From: Streptomyces sp. R41
GTDB lineage: Bacteria > Actinomycetota > Actinomycetes > Streptomycetales > Streptomycetaceae
DNA: 64,000 nt
Direction of reading: 5' to 3'
Assembly: GCF_041053055.1 (NCBI RefSeq)
Contig: NZ_CP163443.1
Coordinates: 8,353,001-8,417,000, forward strand
Shown one piece after another: positions 32,515-39,360 of this stretch (positions within the stretch are counted from its first letter, which is position 1; each line of letters begins with the position of its first letter). Made by a program: the position numbers and the translations under genes. Under the pieces are notes generated by a model. It was not told where the DNA came from, ran no database searches, and saw only the letters and a list, made by a program, of their open reading frames with translations.

Positions 32515-33401
32515 CCGCCAACACCGTTGAGTCCACCGCCCTTTACGACATCCCGGGTCCCAAGACACGCCAGCGGCATCGGATGTACGGGATCGCGTCC
32601 ACCGTCCTGATCCTCGCCCTCATCGGCTGGATCCTGTATCTGCTGTTCGACACCGGCCAGTTCACGTACACGAAGTGGATGCCCTTCGCGTACAAGGGCA
32701 TCCAGGAGCTGCTGCTGCGGGGCCTGGGCAACACGCTCAAGGCCTTCGTGATGGCCGCGGTGCTCTCGCTGGCGCTGGGCACTGTGCTCGCCACTGGACG
32801 GCTCTCCGAGCACCGCCCGGTGCGCTGGATCTCCACGCTGGTCGTCGAGTTCTTCCGAGCCATGCCCGTGCTGGTGATGATCTTCTTCATCTTCGTGGCG
32901 CTGCAGGTACAGCCGCTGCCCGCGCTGGTCGCGGGGCTGACGCTCTACAACGGCTCGGTGCTCGCCGAGGTCTTCCGCTCCGGCGTCAACTCCGTCGATC
33001 GCGGCCAGCGGGAGGCCGCGTTCACGCTCGGCATGCGCAAGACCCAGGTCATGACGTACGTCCTCGTGCCACAGGCCGTGCGGGCCATGCTGCCCGCCAT
33101 CATCAGCCAGTTGGTGGTGGCCCTGAAGGACACCTCGCTCGGCTATCTGATCACCTACGAGGAGTTCCTCCACGCCGGGAAGCTCATCGCGTCGAACCTC
33201 GACTACGATTTGCCGTTCATCCCCGTGGTGATGGTGATCTCACCGATCTACATCGGGATGTGCATGCTGCTCTCCTGGTTCGCCCAGTGGGTGTCCCGGT
33301 GGGAGCGGCGCAGTCCCAAGACCGAGGCCGTACATGTGGCACCGGCCGAACCAGGGACGCTGCTGCCGGGTGGGGGTCCCCCCACCGCCCCGCGACTGTA
33401 G
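32511..33401 (+). CDS. gluD: glutamate ABC transporter permease
   Basis: A 296-residue permease, longer than GluC because of a 30-residue N-terminal tail and a Pro-rich C-terminal tail. Landmarks are 'LLLRGLGNTLKAFVMAAVLSLALG', 'EFFRAMPVLVMIFFIFVA' and the EAA loop 'SVDRGQREAAFTLGMRKTQVMTYVLVPQAVRAMLP'. ATG 32511 overlaps the gluC stop (ATGA), so the two subunits are made in step. A very strong hairpin follows. Confidence 0.93.
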   Translation: MTANTVESTALYDIPGPKTRQRHRMYGIASTVLILALIGWILYLLFDTGQFTYTKWMPFAYKGIQELLLRGLGNTLKAFVMAAVLSLALGTVLATGRLSEHRPVRWISTLVVEFFRAMPVLVMIFFIFVALQVQPLPALVAGLTLYNGSVLAEVFRSGVNSVDRGQREAAFTLGMRKTQVMTYVLVPQAVRAMLPAIISQLVVALKDTSLGYLITYEEFLHAGKLIASNLDYDLPFIPVVMVISPIYIGMCMLLSWFAQWVSRWERRSPKTEAVHVAPAEPGTLLPGGGPPTAPRL

Positions 33402-33424
33402 GGGGAGAGCAGCGGCGCAAAGGG

Positions 33425-33488
33425 CTGGGGGTGTCTGGCGGGCCAGGCCGGGCCCGCGAGCCCGGCCTGGCCCGCCAGACACCCCCAG
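33425..33488. terminator. 29-bp perfect-stem bidirectional terminator
   Basis: Arms at 33425-33453 and 33460-33488 are fully complementary (29 bp) around a 6-nt loop CCGCGA. It lies between the glu operon and the convergent S15 hydrolase gene. Its length and perfection are exceptional even for this GC-rich genome. Confidence 0.85.
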
Positions 33489-33512
33489 GACCCGGACGGC
33501 GGCAGCCGGAGA

Positions 33513-35138
33513 TCACTGCTCGCGCAGGGGCACCGACACATATGAGGGGTCGTGCTCCGGCGAGGAGAAGGTCAGCTGCGCGCCGGACGGGTTGTGCTCG
33601 ATGTAGAGCGGGTCGACCGTGTCGACGACCAGGGCGAGTCGATGCCCTGCCGGGACGTCGTAGGCCGTGGAGTACAGCTCCAGGTCGAGGCCGGACGGCT
33701 TTCCGGGCGTCTGCCCGTGGAAGGTGTACGGCGCGTTGCTGACCAGCTTGCCGAGGCCGAGCGGGCCCACGTCGTAGAGGTAGGCGACGAGGGTGCCGCT
33801 CTCCTTGGTGCCGGTGACCGTGGTGTGCAACTTGACGGTGCCGCGCACCTGCTGGGCGCTCGTGTACTTCTCCGACTGCCACACGGCCGCCCAGTAGCGC
33901 GGCAGCAGCGGTATCGACGCCATCGGGGGCAGCTGGGCGAGCTGGTCGAGGATGCTGGACAGGAAGATGATCCCGCCGTCCGCGCCCGAGTCGACGTTCG
34001 TGTGGATGGTCTTGGTGCCGGCCAGGGCGATCTTCTTCGTGGTCGGGCCGACCGACTTCCAGTCCGGGTAGCCCTCGTAGCCGCCCGAGGAACGGGACTT
34101 GAGCTGGACCGGCTGCTCACGATCGATGCCGTTGTCCTCACCCTTGAGGTAGTGGTCGAACCAGCGGCCGGTGTCCGTCCACACGTCGTTGGGGAGCCCG
34201 AACAGTCCGGTCACCTCGGCGGTCGCGTGGTCGCCGGGCCGGTACTCCAGCCTCTTCGGTCCGGTCAACTGCTCGTAGAACTTGACGTATTGGTTCGGCG
34301 GGAAGATCGTGTCGCCCCAGCCGTTGGCCAACATGATCGCCGCGTGGTTGGAGTTGAGCTGGTCGATGTAGGTCTCGGGGGAACGTTTCTTCCCCCAGGC
34401 GATGATCTCCTGTTCCTTGGAGAGATCGGAGGCGAAGAAGTCCTTGAAGATCTGCTGGAGTTCGGCGCTGGGATGGCCGGTGATCGTTCCGGCGCCGTCC
34501 AGCAGGGCGGCCGCCTGGGCGTGCTGGGTGCGGCCCGAGTAGATCGAGTCGATGAGGTCGGCCCAGCCGCTGAGGGCGGCAACCGCCTTGATCCGCTTGT
34601 CGTGCGCGGCGGCGAGCAGACTGATGCCGGCGCCGTACGACATCCCGGCCATGCCGACCTTCTGTGCGTCGGAGGGGGTGTTCGCCAGCGCCCAGTCGAT
34701 CACCTTGGAGGCGTCCGCCACGTCCGGCGGGCCTGCCACTTCTATCTCCCCGCCGGACTGCCAGAATCCGCGGACGTTGTAACTGACCACCACATAACCG
34801 GAGTTCGCGAGCTTCTGGGCCTGAACGAGGTACTCGGCCTGTGGCAGGCCCCAGCTCGTAGGCAACACGATGAGCGGGTAGCTGCGGGTGCCGTCGGCGC
34901 CCGCGGGTGTGACGACGTTGGCCTTGAGGACCGTGCCGCCGTCTCCGGAGATGTCGACGAAGCGAAGGCCCGTCGCGCCGGTGGAGGCCTGGGCGGCGGG
35001 GGCCAGACCGAGGCCGGCGGTGGCGATCAGCGTCGCGGAGACGGCACCGACGGTGGACGTACGCAGGGCGTTGCGGCCGTGCCCGCCCGTCACCCACCGC
35101 CGCCCTGTTCGAAGGCGCTCCGCGCCCCTTGGACTCAT
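33513..35138 (-). CDS. secreted CocE/NonD (S15) family hydrolase, Xaa-Pro peptidase-like
   Basis: A 541-residue exported protein. A long signal region ('RNALRTSTVGAVSATLIATAGLGLAPAAQAS', about 22-52) precedes an alpha/beta-hydrolase domain with 'LPTSWGLPQAEYLVQAQKLANSGYVVVSYNVRGFWQSGG'. The nucleophile elbow is 'VGMAGMSYGAGISLL'; the acid region is near 'LANGWGDTIFPPNQ' and the His in 'EYRPGDHATAEV'. The C-terminal beta-sandwich of the S15 family closes it. Relatives are Xaa-Pro dipeptidyl peptidases and cocaine esterases; the true substrate is open. Upstream sequence (35139-35379) carries repeated elements that may control it. Confidence 0.88.
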   Translation of the reverse strand: MSPRGAERLRTGRRWVTGGHGRNALRTSTVGAVSATLIATAGLGLAPAAQASTGATGLRFVDISGDGGTVLKANVVTPAGADGTRSYPLIVLPTSWGLPQAEYLVQAQKLANSGYVVVSYNVRGFWQSGGEIEVAGPPDVADASKVIDWALANTPSDAQKVGMAGMSYGAGISLLAAAHDKRIKAVAALSGWADLIDSIYSGRTQHAQAAALLDGAGTITGHPSAELQQIFKDFFASDLSKEQEIIAWGKKRSPETYIDQLNSNHAAIMLANGWGDTIFPPNQYVKFYEQLTGPKRLEYRPGDHATAEVTGLFGLPNDVWTDTGRWFDHYLKGEDNGIDREQPVQLKSRSSGGYEGYPDWKSVGPTTKKIALAGTKTIHTNVDSGADGGIIFLSSILDQLAQLPPMASIPLLPRYWAAVWQSEKYTSAQQVRGTVKLHTTVTGTKESGTLVAYLYDVGPLGLGKLVSNAPYTFHGQTPGKPSGLDLELYSTAYDVPAGHRLALVVDTVDPLYIEHNPSGAQLTFSSPEHDPSYVSVPLREQ

Positions 35139-35239
35139 GGGTCACTCCTCACTCGTGTCAGCGCAAAGTGACCCGACGGTAACCTCGGTCGCTTACGGGA
35201 AGTAACCCGTCGGTAAGTTACGTGCGGGTAACGATTGGT

Positions 35240-35353
35240 GAAGTGTTCATCTCGTGAGTAAAGAGACGTCGATCGGTGTGCCGCGACGCGCTGAAGTGCT
35301 CATTCCCTGCGCAAGTCGAACTGTTCATTCCGTGTGCGTGTCGAACCGCTCAT
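35240..35353 (+). repeat. four direct 11-bp repeats, three spaced at 25 bp
   Basis: GAAGTGTTCAT (35240), GAAGTGCTCAT (35293), GAACTGTTCAT (35318) and GAACCGCTCAT (35343) fit GAASYGYTCAT. The last three are exactly 25 bp apart. The 241-bp gap 35139-35379 also contains several GTAAC elements (35180-35232) near the S15 gene start. No gene is visible in it. Confidence 0.7.
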
Positions 35354-35379
35354 CGCAGGGGCATGCGGGAGGCGAGCCT

Positions 35380-36141
35380 TCATGGGGTCGCCCGGTGCGA
35401 ATTGCGCGGGGGCGCGGGCGTGGGCAGCGGGGTCTGGGCGGCCCGGGTGACGTCCGCGACGAGTTCGACGACGTCCGGGCCGTACGCCTGGGAGTTCACC
35501 ACCTTCAGGAGCAGGACGAAGGACTTGTCGCCGTGCTTGCGTGCGAGGCGTTCGTGATTGCGGGCGAGATAGCGGGTCGCCGCCTGGTTGGTGATCGCGC
35601 GCTGGCCGCAGAAGAGGAAGACGGGCCGGGTCAGGCCGGGTTGCCCGGCCGTGAGCCGTGCCAGCAGCACGTATTCGGTCAGGCCTTGCTCCATGCGGTA
35701 GCGCTCGCTGCCGATCTGGAACGCGAGTCGGTCCGGGCCCGGTTCCGGGTCGGTGTTCACGCGCACCCCGGGCAGCATGGCGTCCATATGGGCAGCCATG
35801 CGCCGATTCGACCCCGGGCCGCCGACGCAGAACTCCGTCCGCTCGCCGAAGCCCTGCCGGGCCGCGTCCTGAGTGATCACCTCGGCGTGCGCGCCGCAAT
35901 CCTTGATAAGAGCGGAGAGTTCAAGGAGTGCGAACACGTCGTACCGGTGCACTGCGAGGTCGGCGCTGCCGGCGTCGCGGTTGACGACGAGCAGTGACTC
36001 GGAGTTGTCCGGCAGCCCGAAGAACGCCTGCTTGCGGCGGAGCTTGCGCCTCCACATATACGTACGGGCGAGCCAGCCGAGCGCGGCACTGATGCCGGCC
36101 GCGAGCACGCCGAGGACGATGTTGCGCACGTCGTCATTCAT
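35380..36141 (-). CDS. membrane-anchored protein with a GGPxSN motif, function unknown
   Basis: A 253-residue protein with one N-terminal membrane helix ('RNIVLGVLAAGISAALGWLARTYMW', about 6-30), then a basic stretch and a cytoplasmic-looking alpha/beta domain. Conserved-looking segments are 'VHRYDVFALLELSALIKDCGAHAEVITQDAARQGFGERTEFCVGGPGSNRRMAAHM' and 'DYVLLARLT...RPVFLFCGQRAITNQAATRYLARNHERLARKHG'-like, ending in a Pro-rich tail. The first motif alternates a hydrophobic strand with GGPxSN, like a nucleotide- or ligand-binding loop. I do not recognise the family. ATG 36141 removes a Pro/Arg-rich extension that has no features. It is divergent from the gamma-glutamyltransferase gene. Confidence 0.7.
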   Translation of the reverse strand: MNDDVRNIVLGVLAAGISAALGWLARTYMWRRKLRRKQAFFGLPDNSESLLVVNRDAGSADLAVHRYDVFALLELSALIKDCGAHAEVITQDAARQGFGERTEFCVGGPGSNRRMAAHMDAMLPGVRVNTDPEPGPDRLAFQIGSERYRMEQGLTEYVLLARLTAGQPGLTRPVFLFCGQRAITNQAATRYLARNHERLARKHGDKSFVLLLKVVNSQAYGPDVVELVADVTRAAQTPLPTPAPPRNSHRATP

Positions 36142-36245
36142 GGGCGCGCATGCTAGCGGGCTTGCGGATCCGTGTTCGAGGGGGTCCTGACGCGGGCATG
36201 GCAGTGAAGTTACGCTGCGCGGACGGCTGTTGACTGGAGGTACGG

Positions 36246-38045
36246 ATGCGTCGCCCTCTTGCGCGGAATCTGGCGGTCTTGGCGGTTTCGGCCGCGGTGG
36301 TGTCGGTCGGCGCGGCTGCGCCGCCCGCCGCCACCGATGCTTCGGTCGAGAAGGTTCCGGTCGCCGTCGGCTACGGCGGCGCCGTGGCAAGCGTCGACGC
36401 GGACGCCTCCGCGGCCGGGATCGAGGTACTGAAGAAGGGCGGCAACGCCGTGGACGCGGCCGTCGCCACGGCGGCGGCCCTCGGTGTCACCGAGCCGTAC
36501 TCGTCCGGCATCGGCGGAGGCGGCTACTTCGTCTACTACGACGCCAAGTCCCGTACGGTGCACACGATCGACGGCCGCGAGACGGCGCCGTTGACGGCCG
36601 ACTCCAGGCTGTTCCTGGAGAACGGGAAGCCGCTCGCCTTCGCGGACGCGGTGACCAGCGGGCTGGGCGTGGGCACACCGGGCACGCCCGCCACCTGGCA
36701 GACCGCTCTCGACGAGTGGGGCAGCAGGCGGCTGGGCAGCGTGCTGAAGCCCGCCGAACGCATCGCCCGCGACGGATTCACGGTCGACGCGACCTTCCGC
36801 TCACAGACCGAGTCCAACCAGGCCCGCTTCAAGAACTTCCCGGACACCGCCGAGCTGTTCCTTCCGGGCGGCGCGCTCCCGGTCGTCGGATCGACCTTCA
36901 AGAACCCCGATCTGGCGCATACGTACGAGGAGCTGGGCACGGAGGGTGTCGACGCGATCTACGACGGCGACCTCGGCCAGGAGATCGTCGACACCGTGAA
37001 CAAGCCGCCGGTGGATCCGAGTTCGGGCTACAACGCGCGCCCGGGCAAGCTGTCCCTGGAGGACCTGGCGGAGTACGAGGCGAAGCAGCAGGTGCCGACC
37101 AAGGCCACGTACCGCGGGTTGAAGGTCTACTCCATCGCGCCCTCTTCCTCGGGCGGCACCACGGTCGGCGAGGCGCTCAACATCCTTGAGAGGAGCGACC
37201 TTTCCAAGGCGACCGAGGCGCAGTACCTGCACCGCTACATCGAGGCGAGCCGGATCGCGTTCGCGGACCGGGGCCGCTGGGTGGGCGACCCGGCCTTCGA
37301 GGACGTACCCACCAAGGGGTTGCTGTCGCAGAAGTACGCGGACTCGCGGGAGTGCCTCATCAAGGACGACGCGGTGCTGACGAGCCCGCTGGCGCCGGGT
37401 GACCCGAGCGACCCGGCCGCCTGCTCCACCGCCGGAAAGGCCGCCCCGACGACGTACGAGGGCGAGAACACCACGCACCTGACGGTGGCCGACAAGTGGG
37501 GCAACGTCGTCGCGTACACGCTGACCATCGAGCAGACCGGCGGCAGCGGCATCACGGTCCCGGGCCGCGGCTTCATCCTCAACAACGAGCTGACGGACTT
37601 CTCCTTCACGCCCGCGAGCCCGGACGTCCACGACCCGAATCTGCCCGGTCCCGGCAAGCGGCCGCGCTCCTCCATCTCGCCGACCATCGTGCTCGACCGC
37701 GCCAACCAGCCGGTGGTGGCGCTCGGTTCGCCGGGCGGCGCGACCATCGTCACGACCGTGCTGCAGACGCTGACCGAGTTCCTGGACCGCAAGCTGCCCC
37801 TGGTGGACGCGATCGCCGCCCCCCGCGCCAGCCAGCGCAACCAGACCACCACCGAACTCGAACCCGCCCTGTGGAACAGCCCGCTGAAAGCCCAACTGGA
37901 GTCCATCGGCCACGCCTTCCGCCAGAACCCGGAAATCGGCGCGGCAACGGGCGTCCAGCGCCTCCCCAACGGCAAGTGGCTCGCGGCGGCGGAGAAGGTA
38001 CGGCGCGGGGGCGGGTCGGCGATGGTGGTGCGGCCGGCGTCGTAG
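36246..38045 (+). CDS. ggt: secreted gamma-glutamyltransferase
   Basis: A 599-residue precursor with a signal peptide (MRRPLARNLAVLAVSAAVVSVGAAAPPA). It has the full Ntn-hydrolase architecture: 'GGAVASVDADASAAGIEVLKKGGNAVDAAVATAAALGVTEPYSSGIGGGGYFVYY' at the start of the large subunit and the self-cleavage site with nucleophile Thr near 409 in 'GENTTHLTVADKWGNVVA'. 'RPRSSISPTIVLD' and 'LGSPGGATIVTTVLQTL' close the acceptor site. It transfers or hydrolyses gamma-glutamyl groups, e.g. of glutathione-like or poly-gamma-glutamyl compounds, outside the cell. GGAGGT precedes the ATG. A second, non-exported family member lies at 57298. Confidence 0.94.
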   Translation: MRRPLARNLAVLAVSAAVVSVGAAAPPAATDASVEKVPVAVGYGGAVASVDADASAAGIEVLKKGGNAVDAAVATAAALGVTEPYSSGIGGGGYFVYYDAKSRTVHTIDGRETAPLTADSRLFLENGKPLAFADAVTSGLGVGTPGTPATWQTALDEWGSRRLGSVLKPAERIARDGFTVDATFRSQTESNQARFKNFPDTAELFLPGGALPVVGSTFKNPDLAHTYEELGTEGVDAIYDGDLGQEIVDTVNKPPVDPSSGYNARPGKLSLEDLAEYEAKQQVPTKATYRGLKVYSIAPSSSGGTTVGEALNILERSDLSKATEAQYLHRYIEASRIAFADRGRWVGDPAFEDVPTKGLLSQKYADSRECLIKDDAVLTSPLAPGDPSDPAACSTAGKAAPTTYEGENTTHLTVADKWGNVVAYTLTIEQTGGSGITVPGRGFILNNELTDFSFTPASPDVHDPNLPGPGKRPRSSISPTIVLDRANQPVVALGSPGGATIVTTVLQTLTEFLDRKLPLVDAIAAPRASQRNQTTTELEPALWNSPLKAQLESIGHAFRQNPEIGAATGVQRLPNGKWLAAAEKVRRGGGSAMVVRPAS

Positions 38046-38053
38046 CGAAGGGG

Positions 38054-38102
38054 GTGGGGCGGAGGCCCGGGAGCCCTCTCGGGCCCGGGCCGGCCGCCCC
38101 AC
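38054..38102. terminator. imperfect GC hairpin between convergent genes
   Basis: GTGGGGCGGAGGCCCGGG pairs with CCCGGGCCGGCCGCCCCAC with a small bulge and an 11-12 nt loop. It sits between the ggt stop (38045) and the methionine aminopeptidase stop (38107), serving both. Confidence 0.65.
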
Positions 38103-38106
38103 GCGG

Positions 38107-38874
38107 CTAGCGAGCCGTCAGGATGCGCGGTCCGGCGTCCGTGATGGCCACCGTGTGCTCCGTGTGGGCCGCGCGGGAGCCGTCGTTCGTGCGGAGGGTC
38201 CAGCCGTCGGGGGCCGCGTGGTAGCCGTTGGTGCCGCCGCCGATGAGCATGGGCTCGATGGCGAGGACCATGCCGTGGCGGAGGGGGAGGCCGCGGCCGG
38301 GGCGGCCCTCGTTCGGGACGGACGGGTCCTCGTGCATGCGGCGGCCCACGCCGTGGCCGCCGAAGCCGTCCGGGATGCCGTACCCCGCCGCGCGGCACAC
38401 CGTCCCGATGGCGTGCGCGATGTCGCCGATGCGGTTGCCGACGACGGCCGCCTCGATGCCGGCCGCGAGGGCCCGCTCCGCGGTCTCGATCAGGCGTACG
38501 TCGGCGGCGCGCGGCTTCCCGACGATGAAGCTGATCGCCGAGTCGCCCACCCAGCCGCCCAGTTCGGCGCCGAAGTCGATGGAGACCAGGTCGCCGTCGC
38601 GCAGCCGGTAGCCGTCCGGGATGCCGTGCACGATCGCGTTGTTCACGGAGGCGCAGACGACCGCGGGGAACGGGGTGGGCGCGAAGGAGGGGCGGTAGCC
38701 GAGGAAGGGGGAGCTCGCGCCCGCGTCCCGCAGGACCTGGTGCGCCACCTCGTCCAGCTCCAGGAGTGAGACGCCTACGTCGGCGGCTTCGCGTACCGCC
38801 GTGAGCGCCCTGCCCACGACCTGGCCCGCCGCGTACATCTCGTCGATCGATGTGTCCGTCTTCAGTTCCACCAT
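38107..38874 (-). CDS. map: methionine aminopeptidase, type I
   Basis: A 255-residue type I methionine aminopeptidase, which removes the N-terminal Met from new proteins. The five metal ligands are Asp100 ('VSIDFGAEL'), Asp111 ('VGDSAIS'), His174 ('GGHGVGRRMHE'), Glu207 ('LAIEPML') and Glu239 ('HTEHTVA'); the substrate His is His83 ('NAIVHGIPDGY'). There is no N-terminal zinc-finger or SH3 extension. Streptomyces normally has another map in the ribosomal-protein region, so this is probably an accessory copy. It is divergent from an XRE regulator with only 32 bp between starts, and a TATAGT -10 box sits 7 nt from the ATG, suggesting leaderless, regulated expression. Confidence 0.92.
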   Translation of the reverse strand: MVELKTDTSIDEMYAAGQVVGRALTAVREAADVGVSLLELDEVAHQVLRDAGASSPFLGYRPSFAPTPFPAVVCASVNNAIVHGIPDGYRLRDGDLVSIDFGAELGGWVGDSAISFIVGKPRAADVRLIETAERALAAGIEAAVVGNRIGDIAHAIGTVCRAAGYGIPDGFGGHGVGRRMHEDPSVPNEGRPGRGLPLRHGMVLAIEPMLIGGGTNGYHAAPDGWTLRTNDGSRAAHTEHTVAITDAGPRILTAR

Positions 38875-38881
38875 GCCAATT

Positions 38882-38900
38882 ACTATACCGGTATTAGAAT
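38882..38900. promoter_or_regulatory. overlapping divergent -10 boxes around an ATACCGGTAT palindrome
   Basis: ATACCGGTAT at 38885-38894 is a perfect 10-bp palindrome. On its right TAGAAT (38895-38900) lies 6 nt before the XRE ATG; on its left, minus-strand TATAGT (38887-38882) lies 7 nt before the map ATG. Neither side has a good -35, and both genes would be leaderless. Binding at the palindrome would affect both at once. Confidence 0.6.
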
Positions 38901-38906
38901 GGTGGC

Positions 38907-39161
38907 ATGGGACGTACCCCCCTGACTCCCGAAGAACGCGAACGCGGCGAGCGGCTCGGCCGGTTGCTGCGCGACGCCCGCGGTGACCGCAGCATGGCCG
39001 AGATCGCGGCGGTCGCCGGGATCTCCGCCGAGACGCTGCGCAAGATCGAGACCGGGCGGGCGCCCACCCCCGCCTTCTTCACCGTGGCGGCGCTGGCGCG
39101 GGCGCTCGGGCTGTCGATGGACGACCTCGTGGTGCGGTGCGCGTTGGCGCGGGTGGCGTGA
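38907..39161 (+). CDS. XRE-family HTH regulator
   Basis: An 84-residue protein that is almost only a helix-turn-helix: 'RLGRLLRDARGDRSMAEIAAVAGISAETLRKIETGRAPTPAFFTVAALARALGLSMDDLV'. It has no visible sensor domain, so it probably acts as a simple repressor or with a partner. The shared 32-bp intergenic region and the central palindrome point to control of itself and the divergent map gene. The ATG has no ribosome site and would be at or near the 5' end of the mRNA. Confidence 0.88.
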   Translation: MGRTPLTPEERERGERLGRLLRDARGDRSMAEIAAVAGISAETLRKIETGRAPTPAFFTVAALARALGLSMDDLVVRCALARVA

Positions 39162-39291
39162 GGTGACGTCCGACCGCCGACCATCGGGCGGGGGAGGCGA
39201 GTAGGGTCTCCTGACAGCTGCGTCCCTGGCGGGCCGCACACCGGTGTCATCCATCCCGGAGGGCTCTGCGTCCGGTCCGAAAACTCCCTGT

Positions 39292-39319
39292 AGCCGTGCC
39301 GTAACACGGCTGGTGTTTT
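39292..39319 (+). terminator. hairpin with T-run
   Basis: AGCCGTG and CACGGCT arms around CCGTAA, followed by GGTGTTTTC. It lies 130 bp after the XRE gene and about 40 bp before the next gene, so it is either the XRE terminator or an attenuator for the gene at 39361. The rest of 39162-39360 shows nothing recognisable. Confidence 0.5.
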
Positions 39320-39360
39320 CTACCGGAGCGAAGTACTCCAGTCGGGCGGGGAGTCGTGTG

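Noticed and set aside
35240..35353. LexA (SOS) boxes or plasmid-type iterons
   Set aside because: GAAC-T-GTTC lacks the four-base spacer of actinobacterial LexA sites, and no replication gene or AT-rich origin is nearby.
39162..39360. A riboswitch or structured RNA before the gene at 39361
   Set aside because: Apart from a single hairpin with T-run I could not fit any known riboswitch core; it may be only a terminator.
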